From contig JAIUCV010000397.1 in assembly GCA_026724425.1 (NCBI GenBank), positions 716,589 through 780,588 on the forward strand: a DNA stretch of 64,000 nt, given 5' to 3'. The position numbers and the translations under genes were made by a program. Position 1 is the first letter of the stretch. Each line of letters opens with the position of its first letter. This document shows, piece by piece, positions 45,858-57,900 of the stretch. Below the pieces are notes generated by a model. That model ran no database searches and was not told where the DNA came from. It saw nothing but the letters and a program-made list of their open reading frames with translations. The DNA is from Erythrophleum ivorense (taxonomy: Eukaryota; Streptophyta; Magnoliopsida; Fabales; Fabaceae).

Positions 45858-46383
45858 TGTGGTTAGCCTTCTCTTTAACTTATCAAATGCTAATTTGCAT
45901 GACTAATCAAAATTAAAATCTATATCCTTTTGAAGAAGTCTAGACAATGCTAGAGAAATCTTGTTAAAGTTCGTAATGAATTGCTTGTAAAAATCTACAT
46001 GGCCAAGAAAAGAACGCGCTTCCCACACACAGATAGGTTAAGGTAAAAAAATAATCACATCTACTTTAGCTTTATCAACTTCAATGCCATTTTTAGAAAC
46101 CACATGGCCTAAAATAATTCCCTTGCTCTACCATAAAATGACATTTTTCAAAATTTAAAACTAAATTTTTCTCAATGCATCTTTCTAAAACCATTCTTCA
46201 ACTTATTAAATAGTTATCAAAGGAGGTGCCATAAATAGTAAAGTCATCCATAAAATCCTCAATGCAATGTTCAAGGAAATAAAACAAAATACTTACCATG
46301 CACTATTGGAATGTACTTGGAGCATTACAAAGTCCAAATGGCATCCTTCGGCATACAAAGGTACCAAATGGGTAGGTAAATGT
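45858..46383 (-). pseudogene. pol: RT middle and C-terminal part, minus-strand Athila-type element
   Basis: The minus strand encodes PFGTFVCRRMPFGLCNAPSTFQ-like sequence, the catalytic FMDDF box, a KMHEKF/NFEKC-like segment and LSRLLQKDIDFNFD up to the nested LTR. Several stops and shifts are present. RT is interrupted on the right by the family R LTR with AATGT at 46379-46383. Confidence 0.82.
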
Positions 46384-49300
46384 TGTAACATCCAAGATTT
46401 CTGAAAATTTTTTAAGTCTGCTAACTATAGCCAAGACCCCTATTAGCTCTAGCGAATGTACCAGTTCACTACAACGAGGAGCTAGTTAGCTAAAGTGAAT
46501 GTACCAGTTTGCCATAACGAGAATGAAGTCTGCTATAGTGAGTTTGTGCATCCCATACAAATTTCAGGGGGTTTCACGCAATAACATACACCATAGCAAG
46601 AATAGGGGCCTAGAACTGATAAGTGCTCACCATAGTGAGGAGTATTTTCTGCTATAGCTAGAATTGATCCGAAAAAAGCTTGAAAAAGTATATTTTTGCT
46701 TCTTCAAGACCCTAGAACTTCTCTTTTCTTCTAATTGACATTTCCTCTACTTAAGACCAAGAAAGAGCTCATCTAAGAAGGGCACAAAGGAGGAGGAAAG
46801 GAGAAGGAAGGAAACTAAGGAAAAGGTAAAAGAAACTTAAGATTTTTATGGCTTTCCTTCTTAAAATCTTATTCTTTTCTCTTTGCCCTCTCTTTCTATG
46901 GTTCTGATTATTGAATTGGCTTTGTTTTGAGCTTGGTTCAGAATAAGAAGAGTAGAAATTCAAAAGGAAGGCTAAGACAAAGGGAAACACTCTTGAAGAA
47001 GGCTTGAATTCAAGGTAGATATCTATGTACCTTTGCTTCTTCTTCTTTACTTCTTGTGTACGTTGGTTCTACCAACTTGAGAGCTTGAGAGAAGAAGGAA
47101 GTTCTGACCTAGAACAAGTATGAAACCCATGAATTAGAGTATGGGAAGCTAGGAAATGCAAAGTAAGTGGAAGGAAAGCTAGTGAACTTCAAGATAGGAA
47201 CCATAGTGGTTCTTGAACATTTTGTATAATATGATTTTCTCTAAGAATCCCCTAGCCTTTGTGAGTATTTATTTGAGTTCTCAAGACTCTTAAGAAGCTT
47301 CCCCAAGTGCCTTTCCCTTCAAGAAAAATTTAAAAGCTTCATCAGACCTTTTATGGAAACATAGATAAAGTATTCTTCTTAAATATGTGGTTGATGCTTT
47401 GGCTTATTCCAAGAGAGTAATTACATGTTATGTGTTCCAAGAGAAAGGGAAATAGAAATTAAAAAGGAAGAATTATGTTTAAGTGCCAAGGTAGCTCTTC
47501 ACTCTTTCTTGTTACATTCTTGCATGTATGATGATTATTGTATGATTGTGTGTGTGCTTTTATGTATGATTGAATGAGAGATGAGCTATTGAGATTCTTT
47601 GAATCTCGCTCCGCTTTTCTACCATCCTAACATGCTAGGTGGACTAAGTGAGATAAGAGATGGGAGCCACCAAGCTTGAAGCTAGAAGATTGGCAAAGGA
47701 GTTGTGAAGTAGTCATGTTGTCACTATTTTGTAGTTAGGAAAAGAGATGTACTCTAATGATGTACATGATGTAGCAAGTATGAATACTTGTAAATGAATG
47801 TATTTATCATATATGTATGAGAATTAGAACTATCTTGAATGATGTAGCAAGTTTTGTTGTGAATAGCAAGATCTTAGCATTATGTACATGGTGTATATGT
47901 TGGTGTGGGAGAGTGAGTTTTGCAAATCTGGGTTGTTAGACATTTGAGCCATATTTAATAGCCTATGATGATGCTTTCCCACGTGCTTATAGAGCCTTAG
48001 AAGTAGGAAAAGCCAATTTGAACCCTTGGAGCCCTCTTTAGCAAGAAAAACTAGTCACTTTGCCCCATGATGTCCAAGTCTGACCAAATGTCCTCTTCTT
48101 GCCTTGAAATTTGGCATGTGACTAGATCTTGCCTAGAGCTTTTTGGGAAGCAAAAGATCAGGTCATTTGGAAGTATTTGTAATTTTCTATGATTTTTCAA
48201 AGTTGGTATCAGAAATTCAAATTCACATCAGCACTGTTCATTTGGTTAGTTGTGAAATTGTATCATCCGAGGGGCAAACATGGTCCAATGGCTACAAAAT
48301 TTTATAGGCATAAAATAATCAGTCACAGTGACTTGTATCAACTAGAAGCACCTCATTTAGAGGTTTATAGAGAAAGATATGCATTTTCGGAGTTTCTGCT
48401 CAGTATCAATCATCTTACCTGACCAGAGGTACTGTTCCATCGATTTCTAAGAGTTTGTCTTGATGAACTGATCTAGAGACATTTTTCCTCTCTAGTTAAT
48501 ATCTACATATTTCCATATTGGTATCATTTTCATGCATTGGATTGTTTTGGAATTAGTTAGACATTTTTGAAGTTCATATCAGTAAACTATGACAGCATCA
48601 GGACCCACTCCGACCTCCAGATGATTTTGTGTGTCAAAAGCTTTGTTTGTGGGATTTTAAGACTTTTACATATTTTTAGTATGAAGTAGACATCCTAATA
48701 TTTCCATAATGACCAAGAGTGTATGTTTTCGATTTTTCTAGATTTAGTTATGAATTTTCCAAGTTTGCCCAGAAATGGGGCCAAGTCTGGCCGAGGAGAA
48801 ATATGCATGTCCCATGTCTCCTTTCGGTTTCCATGAGTTGTGAGCTAGTTGTTATGATTGAAATAAGTTGTAATGGTGCAATTAAATATGAGAATGTATA
48901 GCATGAGCTCACACGGTCCATGTGACACCGAAATGAATTTTTAACCATGACGCTATGTAAGAAAGTGTATGAATCTAATGGAAGTTCTCACCTTATTCTT
49001 ACTCTATCTCACATGAGCATGTTCATGGATGATGGGCATGAGTAGAAATGATGGTGTTACAAAGGTGGAGCCAAAAGTCCCTAGGAATGGATGAAACAAG
49101 GCCAAAAGTCTCATGAATGAGTGAAGTCAAGTCAAAAGTCCCTAAACCAATGGTGAGGCTAATCCACAAGTCCCAAAAATAGGGTGAGGCTAATCCAAAA
49201 GTTTCAAAAATTGGGTGAGGCTAGACCAAAAGTCCCTAGAGCTCATTCTTGGCATTAATACAATTTTCATGGCATGTAAATCATATGTTGTATGATTTTT

Positions 49301-50825
49301 AATGGTTCGATGCCTACTTTCATGCTTTGACATATTTATACGCCTTGATTACTTCCTTGAATGAGTGTATGAGCTATTGAGATTTCATAAATCTCACCCT
49401 CTTCCCTCTCCCATCTCATATGGTCTAGGTAGAGCTCAAGTGCCAAATATTAGAGGCCATGAAGCATAAATAGCCATGTCTTGAAACTTTGTATAGTTTT
49501 GTATGACTTTTGATGTAAAGAAATGTCAATATTCATATGTACATGTTATTTTTGAGATGCAAACCTTAGAGTAAATGTAAAAGTATGTGAATACATTGTA
49601 TATATCAATATTAAAGCCAAAGCAATGAGAATATATGATTTTCCACTTGGTAGCTCACTCTTAGTTGTGTATTATGGCATGTGACATAGTGAGTTTATGC
49701 ATGATGGTTTGGACCACTTGGTCAATTCATATGTGATGTATTAGTGCTTTAAAACTTTCCTAAAAGCTGGTCGAGCATTTAAGAAGCCATTTGAACCACT
49801 TTTAACCCATGTAGGATGTTAAATTTGCCATATTCGTGAGCTAAGTCAAGATATGACTAAATGAGCTCTTTTTGATATAAAATTTGACATGCATATAGAG
49901 ATTATTAAGGGATTTTTGAAAAGCTAAAGTGTAGAATATTTAAAGGTCTGTGAACTTTTTGGCGAATTTTTGAAGTTGTAAAATTTTTTGGTTTTTGGTT
50001 AGTGTACTGTACAATTGGTCCAAAAATGAATCTATGTCATTCATGGAGAAAATGATATCCAATTACCATGAAATTTTACAAGAAGAAACTAGACCTTCCC
50101 AGTGAATTATGCCAATTAGAAGCACCTCAATTGGATATCTAGAAAGGGAGATATGAATTTTTGAAATTGCTATTATATTCCAAGCACACCTCCAGACTTG
50201 TGTTATTGTTTGATTATTTTTCTTATCTGGATGCTCTTTGATTGTCCTATAACTATTTTTTTTCCTCTAGTTAACATTTGTAACTTTCTAAGTTCGTATA
50301 GATTGCAGATTGGATTTTTTTAGAATTAATTATGAATTTCCAAAATTTATATTAGTAAGTTGTATCAGATTTCTGGACAACTTGACCTCCTTGCCTTTTC
50401 TATTGTCAAACATGGTCTAGATGAGATTTTCATGGCTAGGAAATATTTTCAATGTAAATTTGACATCTAGAGATTTCGAGAAAGCTATGGTCTACTTAAT
50501 TCTCATTTTCCTAAAATTAATTATAATTTTTCAAAGTTAGAGCCAAAAATCTAACTTTTAGACCCATGAGAGAATTTGCATTTTTATGGTTTTTGGCCTC
50601 ATATCTGTGGTTCATGGGTTGTTTTATGATATGTATGCGTTTTATGAATGGATTTTGAGTAGAAAATGTGATTGATGGGTTCATGGGACCCACAGGACAA
50701 AGTATGAACATTTAAACCCCGACATAATGCATTAAAATGCTACAGTTTTAGTCATTTTCTTTGGAAATTATATGGAATCAAGCTTAAATGATGAATAATT
50801 GTGGTTAATAAATTGTGGTGCTACA
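46384..50825 (+). mobile_element. composite family R LTR insertion (4442 bp), TSD AATGT
   Basis: TGTAACATCCAAG...GTGGTGCTACA with AATGT at 46379-46383 and 50826-50830. It is not a simple LTR. Bases 46384-49061 form an LTR with proper start and GGTGTTACA end but lack about 0.4 kb near 47563 (between GTGTGTGCTTTT and ATGTATGATTG). Bases 49062-50825 are the 3' half of a second, more diverged LTR, starting in the minisatellite. Hairpins are present at 47591-47607 and 49379-49395. No coding region. Confidence 0.82.
49062..49245 (+). repeat. CAAAAGTCCC minisatellite (~32 bp unit) in a family R LTR
   Basis: Six degenerate units share (G)CCAAAAGTCCCTA and GGTGAGGCTA. The same block, with unit number varying, is present at 13921-14060, 20630-20800 and in the minus-strand copies. 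Confidence 0.85.
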
Positions 50826-51380
50826 AATGTAGTCTTTTTTGGTCTTCTAAGGCAATATAAATTTGAAAATAACTAAGAAATAATAATGAGATTTGTTTAC
50901 CAATCTCTCTAACATTTGATTTATGAAAGGAAAATGAAAGTGATTCTTTCTAGTGGCCTAATTCAGCTTTTTGCAATCAATGTAGACTCTCCAACTATTT
51001 TGAACTCTCATAGGGATAAGTTCATTCTTCTTATTAGACACCACTGTGATATCAGTCTTGTTGGGGACTACCTGTACTAGACTCATCCATTTGCTGTTAG
51101 ATATAGGATAAATAATATTAGCTAAAAGTAATTTACTTATCTCTTTCTTTATAACATCTAGGATCATGGGATTAAACCTTCTCTGTGGTTGCCTCACTAG
51201 TTTTACTCCTTCCTCTAATAAAATTCTATGTATATATGTGGAAGGGCTAATCCCTAGAATATCTACCAATGTCCAACCTATTGCTTTTTTCTTTTTCCTT
51301 AACAATTTTAACAACCTATTTTCATGATCAGATAGAAGGTTATTTGCTATTATTACTATTAATTTATTTTCTTCTTCCAA
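50826..51380 (-). pseudogene. pol: RT N-terminal part, minus-strand Athila-type element
   Basis: An open frame of 140 codons (51380-50958) has WTLVDILGISPSTYIHRILL, RQPQRRFNP, DVIKKEISKLL, IIYPISNSKW, VQVVPNK and SWRVYIDCKKLN, the canonical start of an Athila-type RT. Downstream, a frame-shifted stretch continues to the point where the solo LTR entered. The frame resumes at 46383, after the insertion. Confidence 0.9.
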
Positions 51381-52488
51381 GAAGTCATATTTGATATTGT
51401 CAGGTAAAGGTTTGAGTTCAAGTGTAGGAGGTTGCTATATGGATGGTATTAATCTTTGTGAATTTAAATATACAACAACCTTAATTTGTTTAGCTTTCTT
51501 AATAGAGAAAACAATATCAAATAGATTAACAGAATTAGAAAAATCAGAAGCAGAACTAGAAGTAGAATCAGAATTCAAGAATGTGCTAATCTTAGAACAT
51601 GCAATACATTTATTAAATCCATTACAACATTCTGAATATTGAATTGCATCAATAAATTCAACAATGTAAGGAAATTCAATATCCATGTCTATACAAGTAT
51701 CGGTAACTAGCAAGTCAATCATATTTACATGCAACATGGAGTGTTCTTTTGAAGGGTATTTCATGGCATTAAAAATGTTAAAATAAACAACATCACCTCC
51801 ATTGATAAAGTTCCATCATGCACATTAATTATCATTTCAGTAGTTTTTCAAGAATGCTCTACATAGAATTTGTGGTACATGTCCATGTATATTATCATCG
51901 TCCATGTTCAGAACATAAAAATCAGTAGGAAAAATTAAATCTTTTACCCTTTCTAGAACATCTTCAAGTACTCCTATAGGGTAGGTTATACTTCTATTTG
52001 CTAACTAAATCACCACTCCTATAGGTTTCAATTCTCCAATTTGCAAAAAAGAATACATAGAGTTAGGCATTACATTAATGGAAGCTCCAAAATCTAACAT
52101 AACATTCCCTATTGTGCAAGGCATGGTGAATATGCCAGGATCTTTGCATTTAGTAGGAATATTTGGTTGAATCAGAGCTTATACATTTCTCTTATGCTAA
52201 CTTTTTCATTCCCTTTCAACTTCCTTTTTATGTGTGCACAACTCTTTAAGAAACTTTGCATATTTTGGAATTTGTTTGATTGCTTCTAAGAGAGGGATAT
52301 TTGCTCCCACTTTTCTGAATGTCTTCATAATTTTCTTATCCAATTTAGCCTTTGCGATTTCTTGGATTGTGTAATTTGGTTGGGGAATGGAAGGGGTCTA
52401 GTGTATGTGGAATTCTCTCCCTTTTTTGTGGCGTTCATGCTTTAGATTGATGGGAGTATTATTCTTCGTCACTTTCTTTTCTTGTTAC
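51381..52488 (-). pseudogene. gag-protease linker, protease and spacer, minus-strand Athila-type element
   Basis: Reading leftward from 52488: a linker with AKLDKKIMKTFRKVGANIPL and IKQIPKYAKFLKELC, a zinc-free segment ending CKDPGIFTMPC, then the protease with LDFGASINVMP (about 52100-52070), LKPIGVV, ITYPIGVLEDVL and LIFPTDFYVL. A low-complexity Ser/Asp spacer (51764-51435) leads to RT. The D-F-G-A-S protease signature is typical of Athila elements. The same order and wording occur in the + strand element at 59960-60900. The remainder of gag is missing. Confidence 0.85.
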
Positions 52489-52831
52489 TGTAATATCCCA
52501 CATCGGGTAGGAGATCCTGGGGCTAAGGCCTTATAAGTGGGAGTGAAGCTTTCCCCATTGACTACCCGTTTTCCTAAGGGAGGAACAAAACCCTACCACG
52601 TGGGAAATGAGAGTACCACGGGGTGCCATAATGGGGATAATATCGTCGGAAAACACATTGTCGAGAGCCTCCGATGATATTGTCCCCATTACAACACCCC
52701 ATGGTACTCTCATTTCTCACGTGGTGCGGTTTTGTTCCTTCCTTAGGAAAACGCATCGTCGGTAGGGAGAGCTTCGCTCCCACTTATAAAGCCTTAGCCC
52801 CAAGGTCTCCTATCCGATGTGGGACATTACA
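52489..52831. repeat. large inverted repeat (two TRIM LTRs head to head)
   Basis: The + orientation LTR (52489-52650) and the minus orientation LTR (52665-52831) are inverted copies separated by about 14 bases. A transcript across them could fold into a long hairpin of about 160 bp per arm. Confidence 0.85.
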
Positions 52832-52883
52832 TTCCACCCTCCTTGGGGCTAACCCGTCTTCAGGTTGCACATGCAGCTAGGTC

Positions 52884-52897
52884 GGCTCTAATACCAC
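52884..52897 (-). promoter_or_regulatory. initiator tRNA-Met primer-binding sites of the TRIM array
   Basis: The minus strand reads GTGGTATTAGAGCC here. The same site recurs at the end of each internal region (about 53126, 53368 and 53610), most as GTGGTATCAGAGCC, one base away from the LTR end. Confidence 0.8.
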
Positions 52898-53799
52898 TGC
52901 CCCACAAAGCCTCCGACGATATTGTCCCTGTTACGACACCCCGTGGTACTCTCATTTCCCACATGATGGGGTTTTGTTCCTCCCTTAGGAAAACGCGTCG
53001 TCGGTGGGGAGAGCTTCGCTCCCACTTATAAGGCCTTACCCCCAGGGTCTCCTACCCGATGTGGGACATTTCATTCCACCCCCCTTGAGGCCAACTCGTC
53101 CTCGGGTTGCACATGCGGCTAGGCCGGCTCTGATACCACTGCCCCACAGAGCCTCCGACGATATTGTTCTCGTTACGACACCCCGTGGTACTCTCATTTC
53201 CCACGTGGTAGGGTTTTGTTCCTCCCTTAGGAAAACGCGTCGTCGATGGGGAGAGCTTCGCTCCCACTTATAAGGCCTTAGCCCCAGGGTCTCCTACTCG
53301 ATGTGGGACATTACATTCCACCCCCCTTGGGGCCAACCCGTCCTTGGGTTGCACATGCGGCTAGGCCGGCTCTGATACGACTACCCCACAGAGCCTCTGA
53401 CGATATTGTCCCTGTTACGACACCCCGTGGTACTCTCATTTTCCACGTGGTGGGGTTTTGTTCCTCCCTTAAGAAAATGCATCGTCGATGGGGAGAGCTT
53501 CGCTCCCACTTATAAGGCCTTAGCCCTAAGGCCTCCTACCTGATGTGGGACATTACATTCCACCCGCCTTGGGGCCAACCCATCCTCAGGTTGAACATGC
53601 GGCTAGGCCTGCTCTGATACCATTGCCCCACAGAGCCTCCGACGATATTGTCTCTGTTACAACACCCCGTGGTACTCTCGTTTCCTATGTGGTGGGGTTT
53701 TGTTCTTCCCTTAGGAAAACGCGTCGTCGGTAGGGAGAGCTTCGCTCCCACTTATAAGGCCTTAGCCCCAGGGTTTCCTACCTGATGTGGGACATTACA

Positions 53800-54059
53800 C
53801 TAGCTACCACATTTTCTTAATTGTTCACTTCATTTTAGTCTTAAGTTTTTTTATTCTTGTCACTTAAAATTTAGTTTAATTAAATTCTAGCATTTCAAAA
53901 CCCCCCACTAAACAAGTTCCAATTAGTAATACTTAGAATACTCTTTCACAACAAATTAAGGCACAAAGACCCTTTGGGAAATGACCTAGATTGCACCATT
54001 ACCTACAGAATTTATTTTTGCTACCTAGTTTTATTTGAGATTGTGCAACACAATCGTCA
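53800..54059 (+). mobile_element. 5' LTR end of the + strand Athila-type element
   Basis: Only the last 260 bp of the LTR is present, ending TTGTGCAACACAATCGTCA. It matches the end of the solo LTR at 45857. The left part is replaced by the TRIM array. Confidence 0.75.
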
Positions 54060-54063
54060 AATT

Positions 54064-54081
54064 TGGCGTCATTGTCGGGGA
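54064..54081 (+). promoter_or_regulatory. primer-binding site, Athila-type element
   Basis: TGGCGTCATTGTCGGGGA starts 4 bases after the LTR end. It resembles TGGCGCCGTTGTCGGGGA, the tRNA-Asp-type primer site usual for Athila elements, with two changes. Confidence 0.75.
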
Positions 54082-54474
54082 GTTTAGTTTCTTAATTGTT
54101 TGAAAGGGTTTCTTAGTATTTTTGCCCTATTTTGCTCTATTTTTGTGTTATGTTTTTCTCCTATTTTAAGCTTGGATTTAGATCATTTCGGTGTCACGTA
54201 TCAATTATCTTGGTTGCTGGAATTTTTGTTTAAAGTACTTAGAAAATTTTCAAACTTTGTTTTCTAAGGTTTTTGGGTATTTTAAGCAAAAAAAATAGCA
54301 AAGCTATTAAGTGCACCATTTTTTGGCCAAATTCCAATGTTTTAGACAGTTTTTCTAATTTTTTAGTATTTTCTCTAATTTTCTAGTATTATAATTTTTC
54401 TAGATTTATTGTTTTAATTACTCTTTGTTGATTTTTTTGTGTTCCTTCTAAGTTTTTGCTTGTCTAATTGGTTT

Positions 54475-54958
54475 ATGAAAAGGAGCTCTGGTGAAAAAAT
54501 AATTGATTTGGATCTGGAAATCGAAAGAACCTTTAGAAGACAAGTAAGGATTAAGATGAACAAGGATAGTGTAGGAATCAATAGTTCTATTTCTTCTGCT
54601 TTTGATTAGGTGCAAGGAATTGATTGTGTACTTCAATTTGCTGGTGATACTATGGCTGAACAAGATCAAATGAATGCTAACATGAATATGCATGTTCAGG
54701 CTAACTTAAAAATGTAAATGCAAATTTGAATGATAACAAGCATGCTAGAACTATCAGAGAATTGACAGCTCCTAATGTGTATTATCAAATATCCAGAATT
54801 AGATGCAAATTTTGAGCTTAAATCTGGTTTGATTCACTTACTTCCTAAGTTTCATGGACTTGCAGGAGATGACCCTCACAAACATCTGAAGAAATTCCAT
54901 GTTGTTTGCTCTACAATGAAGCTACAGGGAGTCTCAGAAGAACAAATTAAGCTCAGAG
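54475..54958 (+). pseudogene. gag: gag N-terminal remnant of the + strand Athila-type element
   Basis: It starts at ATG 54475 (MKRSSGEKIIDLDL). Stops occur at about 54607 and 54715, and there is a frame change near 54770, after which LDANFELKSGLIHLLPKF, DDPHKHLKKF and VSEEQIKLR read in a 62-codon frame. This is the retrotransposon gag N-terminal region of Athila. It is cut by the solo LTR at codon ...KLR; the CAGAG target duplication overlaps the frame. Confidence 0.8.
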
Positions 54959-57900
54959 TGTAACACCATAATTTCTAGCTCATCTCATGCTTTTAAATGA
55001 CTCAATACCATGAATCATGTAAGCTTCTAATGAAAAAGGTAATAAAATAATGAACATTTTTCGCGTTGCGTTGTGTTTAAAAATTCTATTCGATGTCATG
55101 CAGATCGTGTGAGCTCATACCATACATTCTCATATTTAATTACATGAATACAACTTATTTACATCATAAAACGTGACCCACATCTCAAGAAATTCGAATG
55201 GAAGCATGAAATAGGCATATTCATTTTCTGCCAGATTTTGCTCAATTCTGCTACAAACTTTGAAAAATCATAACTAATTCTAGAAAAATCAAAATCATGT
55301 ATTTGTGACCATTCTAGAATGCTAAAGATGTATACTTCATAGTAAAAACATGTCCAAACCATAACATCCATCACAGAGGATGTTTGACATGCAAAATGGT
55401 CGAGGTTATATTGCCTCCTAATGCTATCACAGAATTCTGTAGCAAACTTCAAAAATGTCTAATTAATTCTACAAAAATTTAATCCTTGCAAATGATACCA
55501 ATATGGAAAGCTGTGGATATTAGCTAGATGGAAAAAATAACTCTAGATCAGCCCAAGCAACCCAGACCTCAAAAACTGATGGAATAGTAACAGAGGTTGG
55601 CTAAAATCCCTAATATTGGACAAAATCTTCAAAAATTCATATGTCGCTCTCTAGACATCCAAATGAGGTGATTCTAGTTGTCACAAGTCACTATGAATGC
55701 CTAATTTCTTGGTATAAAATTTTATGGCAATTGGACATCATTTGAGTCTTGTGTAATAGATTTGATTTTCAAACCAAATGAATAGTGCAGCAGACCAAAA
55801 TCAGAAAAATTGCCAACTTTGAAAATTCTTTAAATATTTTGTAGACATCCAAAAATTATGTTCTTTAGCTTTCCAAAAATCTCTCAACAAGCTCTAATTT
55901 CATGCGAAATCTTATATCAAGAAGAGCTCATTTGGCTAAAAAGTGATATAGGGTTCCATTATGGTCAATTTTGGCTCCATATGAAGTACCAAAGTAACCA
56001 AATAGCTTCCCCTAGGGTTTGGCACCTTTTGGGCAAGTCTAAAAGCATGAGTAAGACTTGTGTAAGCTGCCCAAATAGTCCCAAACTTTATGCATCTCAT
56101 TTTGGCCATTCCACATGCAATTATACACACATACATTAAACTTTCAAAAAGCATTTCCTTACATTACATACCCAATTTCATTCTAGGATTTATATACCAT
56201 AATCTCTCACTTATACATGATACATCAACATATTTATATATGTTCATAACTTCATACGACATATACATCCATGAATTACAACATATGCCAATTGTATGGT
56301 TTTCAAGTAACAAAATTCTAGCACTTTGTTGTCATCCTCTCATCCTTAAAGTGGTTGACTTCCATTACCTTGCTCTCTTAGTCCACCTAGTATGTTAGAA
56401 CATTGGAGAGGAGGGGATGAGGTTCAAAGAATCCCAATAGCTTATCTCCCATTCAATTACACATAACATATACAAAGCAAGTCTAGAACATGTATGCATG
56501 GGTATAATGGAAATCATGAACATTCAAAAAGCAAGCTTGGCATGTGAATAAGTTATACAAGACATTCAAAAGCTTGCCAACTAGATGGATTGGCCTCACC
56601 CTTTTTCCTCATAGATTTTAGACTTGCCTCACCTATTCTTTAAGAGATTCTTGGATTCAACCACTCTCTTGAGAGCCCACTTTCCTTTTGGGAGACTCTT
56701 TGCTTTGTCTACAACCAATTTTAAGGGTTCTTGACTCATTTTCACCATGGTTAAGAGTTCTTGGCCTCTTCACACTTAAGCAAACCCAAACAAACATCAT
56801 AACATCATTTAGGAATATAATATGTCATCATGAAATTATGGCATATAAAATCATGCTCGCATACTTTTCATGGTTTGAAAATACACATACACACATTCTA
56901 AGACAAGCTAAACACACATCCATGCATGAAAAAAGGTGGAGAGAGCTACCTTACACACAATTACACACTTTTTCTCTTGAAATTCCCTCCCTTGCTTTGG
57001 CCACACACCCACAAAAGTGTAGGGAAGATTTCTCTTAGCCTAAACACAATTTGTGGAAGCCAATTAAGCTTATGAAATAATTTCTAAGGTCACACAACTT
57101 GTTTAGACACTAGGTTGTTTTATAAACCCTATTATGGTCCATAAATGCACCTAATGAAGAAACATCCCTCAAATAAATTCTAGACTCCATTCTTTCCTTT
57201 CAAATATGATTCTTGACTCCTTTTAAGCCTCTTGGAGTCATCACACAATTAACACAAAGAGTCTAACTACATGTTGCTTCTCTAGGTCATAATATGGAAC
57301 TTAAAGCACCAACTCACTTTTTATGAGTTCTAAATTTCTCCCAAGACTTTCCCTCATATTCATTCATCATATATGACTCAAAATTAGGCTTAGAAAATTT
57401 AAGACTCTCACATAGGTATGCTAACCTCTCTTGGCCAAACTTAGGAAGCATTTTGCTCTCCATGAACTTTGCTTTGTTTTCTTAATGGAGGAAGCACATA
57501 GGGAGACTTCTAGGAATCTTAGGAGCTCATTTAAACTCTTATTTAGACCTAGGAATCATCATATAAAATCAGATTTTACAAGGTACAATTGAAACCCTAG
57601 AACTTACATCTTGAAATCTAATGATTTTTTTGTTGATTCCCTTTGCATTTTTCTTAATCTCCACACCCTTTTTCCTTAGATTCACCCTTGGTTCTGCCTA
57701 AAAATCAAGTCCTCCTAGGGTTTTCTCATGTTAGGCGAAATGGAGGAGGAGGGAACCAAAGATAACAACCATAGGAAGAGAAACTACCTTATTTTCTTGC
57801 TTTTCCTCACTTGAATCTTGTGTTCTTTGAGCTCCTCACTTCAAATCCGAATTTTTCCTTCAATTTCTCCTTTAAAACAGATCCATATACTTCATTATAA

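Larger units (their letters stand above)
40075..52488 (-). mobile_element. Athila-type Ty3/gypsy element, minus strand, with two nested solo LTRs
   Basis: On the minus strand, from right to left, come a gag-protease linker, protease, spacer, RT, RNase H, a partial integrase, a 1.5 kb untranslated region and the 3' LTR. The sequence type (protease D-x-GAS, RT starting HRILLEE and QPQRRFNP) is that of Athila-related elements. It is cut inside RT by 46384-50825 and inside the RT-RNase H junction by 43708-45857, both with perfect target duplications, and is truncated at 52488 by the TRIM array. The 5' LTR is missing. The candidate target duplication at the left is GTAGT (40070-40074). Confidence 0.88.
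52489..53799 (-). mobile_element. tandem TRIM/SMART-like retrotransposon array
   Basis: A GC-rich block made of a 176-bp LTR and a 66-bp internal region repeated with a constant 242-bp period. Direct LTRs (minus orientation) are at 52665-52831 (shortened), 52898-53073, 53140-53315, 53382-53557 and 53624-53799, with internal regions between them. A further LTR, at 52489-52650, is inverted. Each LTR runs TGTAATGTCCCACATCGG...GGGGCA. The internal part holds only a primer-binding site complementary to initiator tRNA-Met (TGGTATCAGAGCC) and a polypurine tract (AAGGGGGGTGGAA). There is no coding. A single unit would be about 418 bp, the size class of TRIM/SMART elements. Open frames here repeat with the units and are not genes. 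Confidence 0.9.

Noticed and set aside
52531..53751. Series of 60-89-codon frames on both strands
   Set aside because: They repeat with the 242-bp TRIM unit and reflect its GC-rich sequence, not a protein family.
52489..53799. Cassandra element (TRIM with 5S rRNA-like LTR)
   Set aside because: The start TGTAATGTCCCACATCGG is similar, but I could not find the 5S promoter boxes in the 176-bp LTR.
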